The position numbers were made by a program, and so were the translations under genes. The notes under the pieces were generated by a model. The model searched no databases. It was not told the DNA's origin and saw nothing but the letters and a program-made list of their open reading frames with translations. Of a stretch of 64,000 nucleotides of DNA, positions 1 through 8,995 are shown in pieces; the stretch's first letter is position 1; the number at the start of each line of letters is the position of its first letter. The DNA comes from Prevotella sp. (lineage in GTDB: Bacteria > Bacteroidota > Bacteroidia > Bacteroidales > Bacteroidaceae). The DNA lies in contig JAFTGH010000002.1 of NCBI GenBank assembly GCA_017458005.1, forward strand, positions 1 to 64,000, written 5' to 3'.

Positions 1-488
1 GGTGCATCGGGAGAGGCTGCCTGTCCCTCGGCTACGGGGATGTCGGCATGATGGATGCTGTCGACAGCAAGGGAGTCGGAATCGGAGGGAACTTTGAAAT
101 AGCCTCCGCAGCCATAGGCTGCCATCGTGGCATCGATGCCCTCAGGGACCTTGAACTTCGTGCGATACTGTTTGAAAGCGGGATCGCCAAGGACGAGTTC
201 CAGGAAGTTACCGCATACTGCTGACGAAGCGATAGAGGGCGCTGCTGGTGCCATGCATACCTCCCTGTAGGAGTTGCTGTACGAAGAACGCACTCTTGAT
301 GGGTAGTGCCTGGCTCTCCTCACGGTTGGCGGAGTTATATATCTCGTTACCGTCACGGTCGAGGATGCGTGCAACAAGGACGGGCTCGTGAGCCTTACCG
401 TCGTTGACGGGCGTGCAGTAGGCGTTGACCAGTTCGAGCAGACTGACATCACTGGAGCCCAAGGCGAGGGCTGGGGTGGGGTCGAGTT
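1..488 (-). pseudogene. Decayed duplicate of the 3' part of the class A PBP gene
   Basis: This stretch repeats the intact penicillin-binding protein gene to its right. Bases 1-218 align with 2498-2715 and bases 219-488 with 2892-3161. I count about 14 mismatches in 488 aligned bases. The 176 bases between the two aligned blocks are missing here. That removes roughly residues 663-721 of the PBP, including the KTGT active-site motif, and shifts the frame, so no functional transpeptidase can be made. An 84-codon open frame at 208-462 is only the remnant upstream of the frameshift. Homology stops at about 488, and the left end runs off the window, so the full extent of the copy is unknown. Confidence 0.9.
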
Positions 489-733
489 CTCAATGATCCA
501 CTTTGGTACATGAACAGTATGTCGTAGGTCGGGCGGATAAAAATAAATCCTTATTAGAAATTTTCAAGAAAAGGTTGTCATAAGGTTGCAGTTTGACGTG
601 AGAGGGCTGGTAATTTCCGTGAAGAGGCTCCTAATTTCCGTGAGGAGCCTGCTCACGGAAGAAGCCCCTACATCCTCCCTTCGGAGGCATTATTGTCAAT
701 ATCTTTACATAAAAGTTATTTTTTGTTGTTTTG
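489..733. other. Non-coding spacer with short dyad repeats, left flank of the accessory pair
   Basis: No gene is supported here. The open frame that runs through 586-789 into the downstream nuclease gene has no plausible coding content (Cys/Leu/Phe-rich, ahead of the promoter). The stretch holds the octamer TTCCGTGA at 615-622 and again at 636-643. The second copy pairs with TCACGGAA at 653-660 across a 9-base loop. A 5-bp dyad follows (CCTCC 674-678, GGAGG 683-687). These could be RNA hairpins or a boundary element of the inserted cassette; the sequence does not decide. Confidence 0.5.
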
Positions 734-765
734 TTTGGCAATATCAACTTTTATGTTTATTTTTG
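734..765 (+). promoter_or_regulatory. Bacteroidota-type promoter of the YhcG-like gene
   Basis: TTTG at 734-737 and TATTTTTG at 758-765 fit the -33/-7 pattern TTTG, about 20 bases, TAnnTTTG. Transcription would start near 770, which supports the ATG at 790 and argues against translation from 586. Confidence 0.6.
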
Positions 766-789
766 CATTGCATTGAAAACAAAAAGAAT

Positions 790-1989
790 ATGGTAACCGA
801 GATAGAAAAGAATGTCCCTGAATTAAGAGATGCAGTGCGGTTGATTAAGGCTGCTATTTTGCAGAGTCAGGCTCGTGCGGCACAGATGGTCAACCAAGAA
901 CAACTATCGCTGTATTATGGGATAGGGCGCTACGTATCAGAACATTCACGCAAGGGCTACTGGGGAACAGGCGCCATAAGCAGAATCAGTATGCAACTAA
1001 AAGCGGAACTACCTGGTCTAAAAGGGTTTTCGGAAGAAAATATCAAACTGATGCGACGTTTCTATGAGACTTGGAAAGATATTGAGACAAATTCGGTAGT
1101 CGGAACTACCGAAATTACAAATTTTAACGAATTGTCTGCATCAGTCAATTCGGTAGTCGAAACTACCGAATTAGAAAAGCACGACTCTGATGCTGAGTCA
1201 ATACGACAGTTGCAACTGACAAGCGATGGCACTTTTCCCATTACGGCATTCCTGAATATCTCTTTTACTCATCATGTGACCATCTTCCGTTACGCCAAAG
1301 ATTATGACGAGAGGAAATACTATCTGCAGTTGGCATATCAGAACCGGATGAAGGCTGATGATCTGGAGCAGGCTATAAAGAATAGGGTGTATGACCATCG
1401 TGACGCCTTGCCCAACAACTTCATCAAGACGATACCAGATAAGAAACTGGCTATGCACACCATACAGATGTTTAAGGATTCCTATCTGCTGGATTACATC
1501 AACATAGAAGATATAGACGAGTCTGACCCTATCAACGTGGATGAAAGGGTTATCGAGAGCCAGATTGTGATGAACATCAAGAACTTTATCATGACATTTG
1601 GAAAGTCGTTCACCTATAAAGGGCATCAGGTACATTACGACAAATTGGGGCATGACCACTGGATAGACCTCTTGTTTTTCAATCGCGAATTACAGGCGCT
1701 TGTGGTGGTGGAATTAAAGAAAGGTCAGTTCAAGCCGTCATATCTTGGACAGTTGGCGGCATACCTGCGTATTCTTGATGATGACGAGAAGTTGCCTGGA
1801 GAGAATCCTTCTGTTGGTATTATCCTCTGCAAAAAGGCAGATAAGGCTTATGTGGAGTACGTTTTGCAAGACTATATCAAGCCAATGGGAGTTGCCACTT
1901 ATCAACACGTGCAGGAACGACTGCATGAACTGTTACCACCAGAGGAGGAAATGAAGAAACTGATGGTTGCAGGGAATCATGACGAATAA
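790..1989 (+). CDS. YhcG/DUF1016-type PD-(D/E)XK nuclease family protein
   Basis: A 399-residue protein with the architecture of the DUF1016/YhcG family: an N-terminal helical DUF1016_N region (about 1-150, with YYGIGRYVSEHS and GFSEENIKLMRRFYE) and a C-terminal nuclease-like domain (about 230-380). The PD-(D/E)XK core is visible as Asp293 in WIDLLFF and Glu308-x-Lys310 in VVVELKKGQF. Family members are usually annotated as putative nucleases and are common in variable genome regions; a biochemical role is not established from sequence. The ATG at 790 is chosen because the promoter lies just upstream and the extra 68 codons from 586 look non-coding. A perfect 9-base element TCGGTAGTC recurs within the coding sequence (near 1093 and 1151), reflecting two similar NSVVxTTE segments. 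The gene is followed after 16 bases by an HTH gene and is flanked by PBP-derived duplications. Confidence 0.85.
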   Translation: MVTEIEKNVPELRDAVRLIKAAILQSQARAAQMVNQEQLSLYYGIGRYVSEHSRKGYWGTGAISRISMQLKAELPGLKGFSEENIKLMRRFYETWKDIETNSVVGTTEITNFNELSASVNSVVETTELEKHDSDAESIRQLQLTSDGTFPITAFLNISFTHHVTIFRYAKDYDERKYYLQLAYQNRMKADDLEQAIKNRVYDHRDALPNNFIKTIPDKKLAMHTIQMFKDSYLLDYINIEDIDESDPINVDERVIESQIVMNIKNFIMTFGKSFTYKGHQVHYDKLGHDHWIDLLFFNRELQALVVVELKKGQFKPSYLGQLAAYLRILDDDEKLPGENPSVGIILCKKADKAYVEYVLQDYIKPMGVATYQHVQERLHELLPPEEEMKKLMVAGNHDE

Positions 1990-2005
1990 AGAAATGGAGG
2001 TGAAA

Positions 2006-2332
2006 ATGAAAACTAATCGAATCATGGATGAGATTCGCAGTACAATCTCTCCAGAAATGAGACTGCAGATGGACTTATCAGTATCTATCGCAAACCGTAT
2101 TTATGAGATTCTTGAATCTAAAGGAATGTCGCAGAAAGATCTTGCCAAACGTCTTGGTAAGACAGAGACCGAAGTAAGTCGTTGGCTTTCTGGCACTCAT
2201 AATCTTACGTTGGCAACTATCTGCAAGATATCAGCCGCTTTGGATGAAAATATAGTGTCAGTAACAATGCCTACTCATTGTTATGAATCGCAGTTGGTTT
2301 CTGAACCCTTACTGCCTCCAGAGAAGGATTGA
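2006..2332 (+). CDS. XRE-family helix-turn-helix protein
   Basis: A 108-residue protein with an HTH_3/Cro-type fold at about 30-85: IYEILESKGMSQKDLAKRLG, then TETEVSRWLSG as the recognition helix, then LTLATICKISAAL. It starts 17 bases after the YhcG-like gene. I chose ATG 2006 because GGAGG at 1996-2000 precedes it; ATG 1979 or GTG/ATG codons further up would overlap the upstream stop. The arrangement nuclease-like gene plus small HTH gene resembles a toxin-antitoxin or self-regulated accessory pair, in which the HTH protein would bind the shared promoter. That role is inference; no operator repeat is obvious at 734-790. Confidence 0.8.
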   Translation: MKTNRIMDEIRSTISPEMRLQMDLSVSIANRIYEILESKGMSQKDLAKRLGKTETEVSRWLSGTHNLTLATICKISAALDENIVSVTMPTHCYESQLVSEPLLPPEKD

Positions 2333-2363
2333 TGGCAAGGAGGCGGCACCTTTGTAGAATGTC

Positions 2364-2384
2364 TGTCTTATTTTAAATAAGACA
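2364..2384. repeat. Palindromic repeat element, copy 1
   Basis: A 21-base near-perfect palindrome (10-base arms, TGTCTTATTT and AAATAAGACA, one central base). It lies 31 bases after the HTH gene. A near copy occurs at 40474-40494 after cbiB. It could act as a hairpin at the RNA level, but no T-tract follows, so it is not a standard terminator. Confidence 0.7.
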
Positions 2385-2421
2385 CCAAGCATGGGAATGA
2401 TTTGTGGCTTACTTTCTCCCC

Positions 2422-4878
2422 TTACTCTTTTGGCTCCTCCGCCACTTGTGGTTGACTGTGGATGGGAGTCTGAGAGGCATTAGGTGTTGTCGACTCTGGT
2501 GCATCGGGAGAGGCTGCCTGTCCCTCGGCTACGGGGATGTCGGCATGATGGATGCTGTCGACAGCAAGGGAGTCGGAATCGGAGGGAACTTTGAAATAGC
2601 CTCCGCAGCCATAGGCTGCCATCGTGGCATCGATGCCCGCAGGGACCTTGAACTTCGTGCGATACTGTTTGAAGGCGGGGTCGCCAAGGACGAGTTCCAG
2701 GAAGTTACCGCATACGGGGAGTGCCGTACGGTTGCCCTGTCCTAACTGTCCTGTGCGGAAATGGATGCAGCGATACTCGCCACCTACCCAAGAGCCAACG
2801 ACCAGTTTCGGAGTAGTACCGATGAACCAAGCGTCAGAGTGGTTGTTGGATGTTCCCGTCTTACCGCCAAAGTCGGTGTCGTTCAGGTATTTGCTGACGA
2901 AACGATAGAGGGCGCTGCTGGTGCCATGCATACCTCCCTGTAGGAGTTGCTGTACGAAGAACGCGCTCTTGATGGGCAGCGCCTGTTTCTCCTCACGGTT
3001 GGCGGAGTTATAGATCTCGTTACCGTCACGGTCGAGGATACGGGCAACGAGGACGGGCTCGTGAGCCTTACCGTCGTTGACGGGCGTGCAGTAGGCGTTG
3101 ACCAGTTCGAGCAGACTGACATCACTGGAGCCCAAGGCGAGGGCAGGGGTGGGGTCGAGTTTGCTCTTGATACCCATGTCGTGCGCGGTCTTCACGATCT
3201 GCGGAATACCCACTTCCTGTCCGAGTTTCACGGCAACGGAGTTGATACTCATGGCAAAAGCCTGTTTCAGGGTGATGTTCGCATTCGAGAAGCGTCCGTC
3301 GGCATTGGTAGGAGCCCACAGCACCTCTTTCTTTTGCTTGGCATCATAGACCTTCATCGAGAAATAGGAGTCCTGACGGGTGTCGCAAGGTGTGATACCT
3401 TGGTTCATTGCCTCGGCATAGACAAAGAGTTTGAAGGTGGAGCCTGGTTGTCGCATAGCCGTCACCTTGTCGTATTTCCATGTCTGGAAATCGAGGTCGC
3501 CGACCCATGCCTTCACATGTCCCGTCTGCGGTTCGATGGCTACCAGTCCGCAGTGCATGAAATGCTCCATGTAGCGGATGCTGTCGAGGGTCGACATCTC
3601 TTTCTCGATGAAGCCCTCCTCATAGTCGAAGAGTTTGACGTTATGGGGCTTGTTCAGGTAATAGTCGATGGAGTCCTGGTTGGCGTTATATTTCTGCGAC
3701 AGGTATTTATAATAAGGTAACTTCTTGGCGAGATCCTCAATGAAGTGGGGAATCTCCTGCTGACGCTCGTCACGCCACGGGTTCATGCCCAGCCAGTGGT
3801 TGTCGAAACTCCTCTGGATAATCTTCATCTGTGCGGTGACAGCCTGCTCGGCATATTTCTGCATTCGTGTGTCGAGGGTCGTATATATCTTCAGACCGTC
3901 GCGATAGAGGTCTACGTCATTCTCGTTGCACCACTGTTGCAGTTCCGTCTTGACCGCCTCACGGAAGTAGAGTGCCTGACCGTCGTAGTTGTTCTCCACG
4001 CTATAGTCGAGGTCGATGGGTTTCAGTTTCAGCGTGTCGAACGCCTCCTGGGTGATGTCCTTGTGGTTAAGCATGTTGTTGAGCACCACGTTACGCCTGC
4101 TGAACGAGTTCTCGGGATTGATGCGCGGATTATAATAGGTGGTTGCCTTCAGCAGTCCCACGAGGATGGCGCACTGGTCGGGAGTGAGGTTCTTGGGTGT
4201 CGTCCCGAAGTATGTCTTTGCCGCCGTCTTGATGCCGTAGGCGTTAGAGCCGAAGTCTACGGTGTTGGCATACATCGTCAGGATCTCCTTCTTGCTGAAG
4301 AACATCTCCAGTTTGACAGCCGTTATCCACTCCTTGCTCTTCATGATGAGCATCTTGACGCCAGGAATATACCCCAGGAGACCAGTAGAGTATTCCGTAC
4401 GGACACGGAACATGTTCTTCACTAACTGCTGGGTGATGGTGGAGGCACCACGTGCGTCATGGTGCACCACGAAATCCTTGAAGGCGGCAAACACACCTTG
4501 GAAGTCGATTCCGAAGTGGAGGAAATAACGCTCGTCCTCGGTGTCGATAAGGGCTCGCCAGAAGACGGAGTTTACCTCGTCGAAGGTCACAGGGGTGCGG
4601 TTCTCGCTGAAATACTTGCCGATCAGTACGTTGTCGGCACTATACAACTCGGATGCCTGAGTCGTCTTGGGGTGCATGATGGAACTCATGCTGGGCGACT
4701 TGCCGAACAGCCAAAGGAAATTGATGTCTACCATGAAGAGGTAGAGCAGGAAAGCGACAATGAAAGAGGCGATTCCAACACCTATCTTCGTATACCATTT
4801 GCGTCCTTGATACAAACCTTTATACCACTGCCACCCTTTGCGGGGTGCCTGACAAATCTTTTCTACGTACTTATTCAT
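2422..4878 (-). CDS. Bifunctional class A penicillin-binding protein (PBP1A type)
   Basis: An 818-residue inner-membrane peptidoglycan synthase that polymerises lipid II and cross-links stem peptides. A transmembrane helix lies at about 32-50. The GT51 glycosyltransferase follows (about 75-260; catalytic Glu in [13 protein letters not shown] near 114, and [12 protein letters not shown] at 144-155). The transpeptidase domain (about 430-700) has all three motifs: STFK at 480-483 with the nucleophile Ser480, SIN at 544-546, and KTGT at 673-676. The last 50 residues are a Pro/Ser/Glu-rich tail. It overlaps the end of miaA by 8 bases and is the last gene of the lpx-miaA operon. A broken duplicate of its 3' region lies at 1-488, beyond the YhcG/HTH cassette. 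Confidence 0.95.
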   Translation of the reverse strand: MNKYVEKICQAPRKGWQWYKGLYQGRKWYTKIGVGIASFIVAFLLYLFMVDINFLWLFGKSPSMSSIMHPKTTQASELYSADNVLIGKYFSENRTPVTFDEVNSVFWRALIDTEDERYFLHFGIDFQGVFAAFKDFVVHHDARGASTITQQLVKNMFRVRTEYSTGLLGYIPGVKMLIMKSKEWITAVKLEMFFSKKEILTMYANTVDFGSNAYGIKTAAKTYFGTTPKNLTPDQCAILVGLLKATTYYNPRINPENSFSRRNVVLNNMLNHKDITQEAFDTLKLKPIDLDYSVENNYDGQALYFREAVKTELQQWCNENDVDLYRDGLKIYTTLDTRMQKYAEQAVTAQMKIIQRSFDNHWLGMNPWRDERQQEIPHFIEDLAKKLPYYKYLSQKYNANQDSIDYYLNKPHNVKLFDYEEGFIEKEMSTLDSIRYMEHFMHCGLVAIEPQTGHVKAWVGDLDFQTWKYDKVTAMRQPGSTFKLFVYAEAMNQGITPCDTRQDSYFSMKVYDAKQKKEVLWAPTNADGRFSNANITLKQAFAMSINSVAVKLGQEVGIPQIVKTAHDMGIKSKLDPTPALALGSSDVSLLELVNAYCTPVNDGKAHEPVLVARILDRDGNEIYNSANREEKQALPIKSAFFVQQLLQGGMHGTSSALYRFVSKYLNDTDFGGKTGTSNNHSDAWFIGTTPKLVVGSWVGGEYRCIHFRTGQLGQGNRTALPVCGNFLELVLGDPAFKQYRTKFKVPAGIDATMAAYGCGGYFKVPSDSDSLAVDSIHHADIPVAEGQAASPDAPESTTPNASQTPIHSQPQVAEEPKE

Positions 4879-5764
4879 ATTGCGATATATACTTCAAGAT
4901 GTGTTCTTTTTGTTCTGGATGAAACCATTGCATCTGCTCGTCACGCTTAAACCAGGTGAGTTGCTTGCGGGCATATCGGCGGGTGTTCCCCTTGATGCGC
5001 TCCACTGCCTCGTCGAGCGTCCATTTGCCATCGAGATAGGCGAACATCTCCTTATAGCCTACCGTGTTGAGCGCGTTGTTCGTCCGTTTGTCTATCAGCG
5101 AGCGTACCTCGTCGAGGAGTCCCTCGTCCATCATCAGGTCGACACGCTGGTTGATGCGCTGGTAGAGTTCTTCCCGTTCCCTGTTGAGTCCGATTCTCAC
5201 GATGCGGAAAGGTCTTTCCTTCTTCTCCTGCTTGCGGAACGACGTATAGGTCTGACCTGTCTGATAGCATATCTCCAACGCATGGATCACTCGTCGGTAG
5301 TTCTTGCGGTCGACAATAGCATAATGCTCTGGGTCGAGTCGTCTTAGGTCCTCGCATAGTGCCTCAAGTCCCTCTTGCTGATAGCGTCGCTTCATCTCCT
5401 CACGGATGTCGTCCCTGATGGTGGGGATGTCGTCGATGCCATTGCATACCGCGTCGATGTACATCATGCTGCCACCTGTCAGCAGTTGGATGGGGGAGTG
5501 CTGAAACTGCTCTTCCAATAACTGTAGCACGTCCTGCTCGTACATCGAGGCATTATAATAGTCGTCAATGCCGATGCTCCCCACGAAATAGTGTCTCACG
5601 GCACTCAGTTGCTCTGCCGTTGGCGTCGCAGTCCCGATACGGAGTTCCCTATAGATCTGTCGGGAGTCCGCATTGATGATGGGAATGCCATAGTGTCGTG
5701 CTATGTCAATACACAGTGCTGTCTTGCCGACCGCTGTAGGACCCGTGATGACAACAAGCGTCAT
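4871..5764 (-). CDS. miaA: tRNA dimethylallyltransferase
   Basis: A 297-residue enzyme that transfers the dimethylallyl group to A37 of tRNAs reading codons starting with U. The P-loop [10 protein letters not shown] is at 8-17. The DSRQIYREL motif that contacts A37 follows, and [10 protein letters not shown] is also typical. The length is usual for the family. Its start codon shares one base with the lpxA stop (TAATG), and its end overlaps the PBP gene, so all three are translated from one transcript. Confidence 0.97.
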   Translation of the reverse strand: MTLVVITGPTAVGKTALCIDIARHYGIPIINADSRQIYRELRIGTATPTAEQLSAVRHYFVGSIGIDDYYNASMYEQDVLQLLEEQFQHSPIQLLTGGSMMYIDAVCNGIDDIPTIRDDIREEMKRRYQQEGLEALCEDLRRLDPEHYAIVDRKNYRRVIHALEICYQTGQTYTSFRKQEKKERPFRIVRIGLNREREELYQRINQRVDLMMDEGLLDEVRSLIDKRTNNALNTVGYKEMFAYLDGKWTLDEAVERIKGNTRRYARKQLTWFKRDEQMQWFHPEQKEHILKYISQYE

Positions 5765-6534
5765 TATCTGATGACTCCGCGCTTGGAATTCTCGATAAAC
5801 GAACAGATATACTCCACCTCTTTCGAGTCAGGATAGATGGCGCGAGCCTCGGCGATACCGTCTTTCAGTACTCCTTTGGAGTAGATGATGCGGTAGGCGT
5901 CATGGATCGCCTCTATCGTCTCGTTGGAGAAACCACGGCGGCGCAGACCGATCAGGTTGACACCCGCATAGCGCACTGGCTCTTTCCCCGCAATCACATA
6001 AGGGGGAATGTCCTGACTGGTGCGAGAACCGCCTTGGAACATGATGTAACTGCCCACACGGCAGAACTGGTGGAACAGGCAAGTGGCGGAGATGATGGCA
6101 TAGTCCTCGACCTCCACCTCGCCGGCGAACTTAGTCGAGTTGCCAATGATACAGCCATTGCCGATCACACAGTCGTGAGCCACATGCATGTTCTCCATGA
6201 GCAGATTGCCGCTTCCGACAACCGTCTTACCCTTGGAGGCAGTGCCACGGCTGATGGTGACATTCTCACGGATAGAGTTGTTGTCGCCTATCTCGCATGT
6301 TGTCTCCTCGCCCTTAAACTTCAAGTCTTGTGGCTTGGTAGAGATACTGGCACCAGGAAAGAACTCGTTGCCATTGCCGATGCGGGCACCAAAGTGTACC
6401 GTCACATTGTTCAGGAACTTGTTGTTGTTGCCAATCACTACGTTCTTGTCTATCACACAGAAAGGTCCGATAATATTATTGTCGCCCAACTTTGCCTCGG
6501 GGTCAACAATAGCCATTGGATGTATTTGGTTCAT
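5764..6534 (-). CDS. lpxA: Acyl-ACP--UDP-N-acetylglucosamine O-acyltransferase
   Basis: A 256-residue cytosolic left-handed beta-helix acyltransferase catalysing the first step of lipid A synthesis. Hexapeptide repeats fill the N-terminal two thirds ([16 protein letters not shown] and similar). The catalytic histidine is expected in [13 protein letters not shown]. The C-terminal helical part contains [15 protein letters not shown], typical of LpxA. It lies between lpxC-fabZ, separated by 43 bases that carry an ATATCG-rich repeat, and miaA. Confidence 0.97.
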   Translation of the reverse strand: MNQIHPMAIVDPEAKLGDNNIIGPFCVIDKNVVIGNNNKFLNNVTVHFGARIGNGNEFFPGASISTKPQDLKFKGEETTCEIGDNNSIRENVTISRGTASKGKTVVGSGNLLMENMHVAHDCVIGNGCIIGNSTKFAGEVEVEDYAIISATCLFHQFCRVGSYIMFQGGSRTSQDIPPYVIAGKEPVRYAGVNLIGLRRRGFSNETIEAIHDAYRIIYSKGVLKDGIAEARAIYPDSKEVEYICSFIENSKRGVIR

Positions 6535-6538
6535 ATTT

Positions 6539-6574
6539 GCGATATTTCGATATTTCGATATAACGATATTGCGA
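6539..6574 (-). repeat. TCGCAATATCG-type intra-operon repeat (lpxC-lpxA gap)
   Basis: Read along the transcript (minus strand), this begins TCGCAATATCG and continues with further ATATCG units. It fills almost the whole gap between lpxC-fabZ and lpxA. The same element, in the same orientation to transcription, fills gaps at 33561-33587 and 57731-57771. Confidence 0.65.
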
Positions 6575-6577
6575 CAG

Positions 6578-7960
6578 TTATTTGTTCTTTACGATTTGAG
6601 CGGTGAAAGTAGCCTCTGCGACAATATGGTCGCCCACGAAGATATAGCCCTTCATCGAGGAGATACCATGACGGACGGGGGCAAGGAGGTCGACCTTAAA
6701 GAGAAGGGTGTCGCCTGGTACGACCTTCTGACGGAATTTCACGTCGTCAATCTTCATGAAGTATGTCGACCAACGCTCTGGCTCCTCCATGGTGTTCAGC
6801 ACGAGGAGTCCGCCACATTGTGCCATCGCCTCGATCTGCAAGACACCCGGCATCACAGGCTCCTCAGGGAAATGTCCTTGGAAGAAAGGCTCGTTAGCAG
6901 TGACATTCTTGATACCTACTATCGTGTTGGCACCCAGGGAGATCACCTTGTCGACCAACTGCATGGGGTAGCGATGGGGCAGTAACTCGCGAATCTTGTT
7001 GACATCCATTACCGGCTCCTCGTTAGGGTCATAGATAGGAGCCTGTATCTCGTGCTTGCGAATCTCTTTTCGCATCTGACGGGCAAACTTGTTATTAATA
7101 GTATGTCCGGGACGGGTCGCGACGATGCGTCCCTTGATGGGCTTGCCAATCAGCGCCATGTCACCGATGACATCCAGCAGTTTATGACGGGTACACTCAT
7201 TCTCCCATACCAAGGGCTTGTGCTGGATATATCCCAACTCATTAGCATCACGGTGCTCCACATGCAGCATGTCGGCAAGTTGGTCCAGACGCTCTTGGGT
7301 CGTCTGACGCTCGTAGATGACAATGGCGTTGTCCATGTCACCGCCCTTAATCAGGTTAGCCTGCAGCAATGGCTCGATATCACGCACAAAGACGAAGGTA
7401 CGAGCAGCGGCTATCTCAGTGGCGAAGTCCTCGACGTTGTCAAGGGTAGCAAACTGGCTATTGATGAATTTCGACTCAAACGAGCACATTGCCGTCAGCG
7501 AGAAGGCGTCGTCAGGAAGAATGGTGATGCAGGAACCAGTCTTCTCATCCTTCACCTCGATCTTCTTGCGGATGACATACCAGTCTTTGGGTGCGCTCTG
7601 CTCCTCAATACCTATCTCTTTGATTTTCTCCACATACTGGATGGCACTGCCGTCGAGGATGGGAAACTCAGGACCGTTTACCTGTATCATACAGTTGTCG
7701 ATGCCCAATGCATAGAGGGCTGCCAGTCCGTGCTCAACGGTGGATACCCGCGCTTCGCCCTTTGCGAGGACGGTGCCACGCTGGGTGTCAACAACGTTCT
7801 CGGCGATGGCGTCAATGACAGGCTCGCCCTCAAGGTCAATACGCTGTATCTTATAGCCTGTGTTCTCTGGAGCGGGATTAAAAGTCACTGTGAGGTTCAA
7901 TCCCGTATGCAGTCCTTTTCCAAAAAGAGAGAAACTGCCTTTGAGTGTTTTCTGTTTCAT
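6578..7960 (-). CDS. lpxC-fabZ: Bifunctional UDP-3-O-acyl-GlcNAc deacetylase / 3-hydroxyacyl-ACP dehydratase
   Basis: A 460-residue fusion. Residues 1 to about 300 are LpxC, the zinc deacetylase committing lipid A synthesis; the zinc ligands are expected in [10 protein letters not shown] and in the [10 protein letters not shown] segment. Residues from about 315 are FabZ, the fatty-acid dehydratase, with [13 protein letters not shown] containing the catalytic histidine region and [20 protein letters not shown] containing the glutamate. The fusion is a known trait of Bacteroidota and places both uses of 3-hydroxyacyl-ACP in one polypeptide. The start overlaps the lpxD stop by four bases (ATGA). 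Confidence 0.97.
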   Translation of the reverse strand: MKQKTLKGSFSLFGKGLHTGLNLTVTFNPAPENTGYKIQRIDLEGEPVIDAIAENVVDTQRGTVLAKGEARVSTVEHGLAALYALGIDNCMIQVNGPEFPILDGSAIQYVEKIKEIGIEEQSAPKDWYVIRKKIEVKDEKTGSCITILPDDAFSLTAMCSFESKFINSQFATLDNVEDFATEIAAARTFVFVRDIEPLLQANLIKGGDMDNAIVIYERQTTQERLDQLADMLHVEHRDANELGYIQHKPLVWENECTRHKLLDVIGDMALIGKPIKGRIVATRPGHTINNKFARQMRKEIRKHEIQAPIYDPNEEPVMDVNKIRELLPHRYPMQLVDKVISLGANTIVGIKNVTANEPFFQGHFPEEPVMPGVLQIEAMAQCGGLLVLNTMEEPERWSTYFMKIDDVKFRQKVVPGDTLLFKVDLLAPVRHGISSMKGYIFVGDHIVAEATFTAQIVKNK

Positions 7961-8946
7961 GCGTTATGCTCTTTCTTTAATTCTTCTAACTCCTTGCGCA
8001 AGGCACCCAGTTCACGATACATGTCAGGTAGCCGCTTCATCACAGCCTGTGCCTTGAAAAATACTTTCGGGTCGATGGCTGGCGCACCAATCAATTGCTC
8101 GCCATTGCCCTTCGTGTTGCTGATGACACCACTCTGCGCTCCCACAAAGGTCTTGTCGGCAATGGTGATGTGTCCAGAGAAACCAGCCTGTCCTCCCACC
8201 ATGCACCAAGCACCGATCTTGGTACTTCCTGCCATTCCGACCTGTGCGGACATCACGGTGTTCTCGCCGATCTCACAGTTATGGGCAACCTGAATAAGGT
8301 TGTCGAGTTTCACCCCTTTATGGATAATGGTCTGTCCCATGGTAGAGCGGTCGACACATGTGTTGGCACCAATCTCTACATTGTCCTCAATGACGACAAT
8401 ACCCATTTGCGGAATCTTGTCATATCCCTCCTGGTTGGGGGCAAAGCCAAAACCGTCGGCACCGATGACGGCACCTGCGTGGATGGTGACATTCTTGCCT
8501 ATCTGACAACCGTCATAGATGGTGACATGGGGATATATCATAGAGCCATCACCAATCTTGACACCATCACCCACATAAGTGAAAGGTCCGATATACACAT
8601 CCTTACCAATCTCCGCCGTCTTGGAAATGAAAGCAAGAGGGTCAACACCCGTCTTCTTCGGCAGGGTGGCAGCATACATCTGCATGAGTTTTGCCACACA
8701 TTCATAGGCATTGGGAACCCTGATCAAGGTGGCACTGACGGGCTTCTCCAGTTCCACGTCGTCGTTGATGAGCACGACAGAAGCCTTAGTGTCATATATG
8801 AAATGAGTGTATTTAGGATTGGAAAGGAACGTGATAGCCCCCTCTTTCCCTTCTTCTATTTTCGCGAAAGTGCGGACTTTTGCGTTCTCGTCGCCCTCGA
8901 CACGACCACCGATAAAATCGGCAATTTGTTTGGCTGTAAACTCCAT
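7957..8946 (-). CDS. lpxD: UDP-3-O-acylglucosamine N-acyltransferase
   Basis: A 329-residue trimeric beta-helix acyltransferase adding the second acyl chain to the lipid A precursor. The uridine-binding N-domain ([14 protein letters not shown] onward) is followed by hexapeptide repeats. The expected catalytic histidine is in [14 protein letters not shown] helical C-terminus ([12 protein letters not shown]) ends it. The frame is open up to 8979, but a -7 element at 8977-8984 would start transcription near 8970, so the ATG at 8946 is the real start. It heads the operon lpxD, lpxC-fabZ, lpxA, miaA, PBP. Confidence 0.96.
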   Translation of the reverse strand: MEFTAKQIADFIGGRVEGDENAKVRTFAKIEEGKEGAITFLSNPKYTHFIYDTKASVVLINDDVELEKPVSATLIRVPNAYECVAKLMQMYAATLPKKTGVDPLAFISKTAEIGKDVYIGPFTYVGDGVKIGDGSMIYPHVTIYDGCQIGKNVTIHAGAVIGADGFGFAPNQEGYDKIPQMGIVVIEDNVEIGANTCVDRSTMGQTIIHKGVKLDNLIQVAHNCEIGENTVMSAQVGMAGSTKIGAWCMVGGQAGFSGHITIADKTFVGAQSGVISNTKGNGEQLIGAPAIDPKVFFKAQAVMKRLPDMYRELGALRKELEELKKEHNA

Positions 8947-8976
8947 ATCAAATAAATTAGTATTTATAAATCCTTG

Positions 8977-8984
8977 CAAAGATA
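8977..8984 (-). promoter_or_regulatory. Probable -7 element for the lpxD operon
   Basis: The minus strand reads TATCTTTG, a perfect TAnnTTTG, 30 bases ahead of the lpxD ATG and just past the end of the HD gene. No clear -33 TTTG at the ideal spacing. Confidence 0.55.
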
Positions 8985-8995
8985 CGAATTATTTC

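Noticed and set aside
586-789. N-terminal 68-codon extension of the YhcG-like gene
   Set aside because: It lies ahead of and across a good promoter, and its Cys/Phe/Leu-rich content is unlike the family; the ATG at 790 fits better.
489-2421. Insertion sequence between the PBP copies
   Set aside because: No transposase frame and no terminal inverted repeats could be found at the edges, so I report only a duplication-flanked cassette.
2947-4425. Long plus-strand open frames of 257 and 226 codons
   Set aside because: Antisense to the PBP gene; no domain sense and no promoter.
7052-8293. 413-codon plus-strand open frame
   Set aside because: It is antisense to lpxC-fabZ and lpxD, both with full catalytic motifs; long antisense frames arise here from codon bias.
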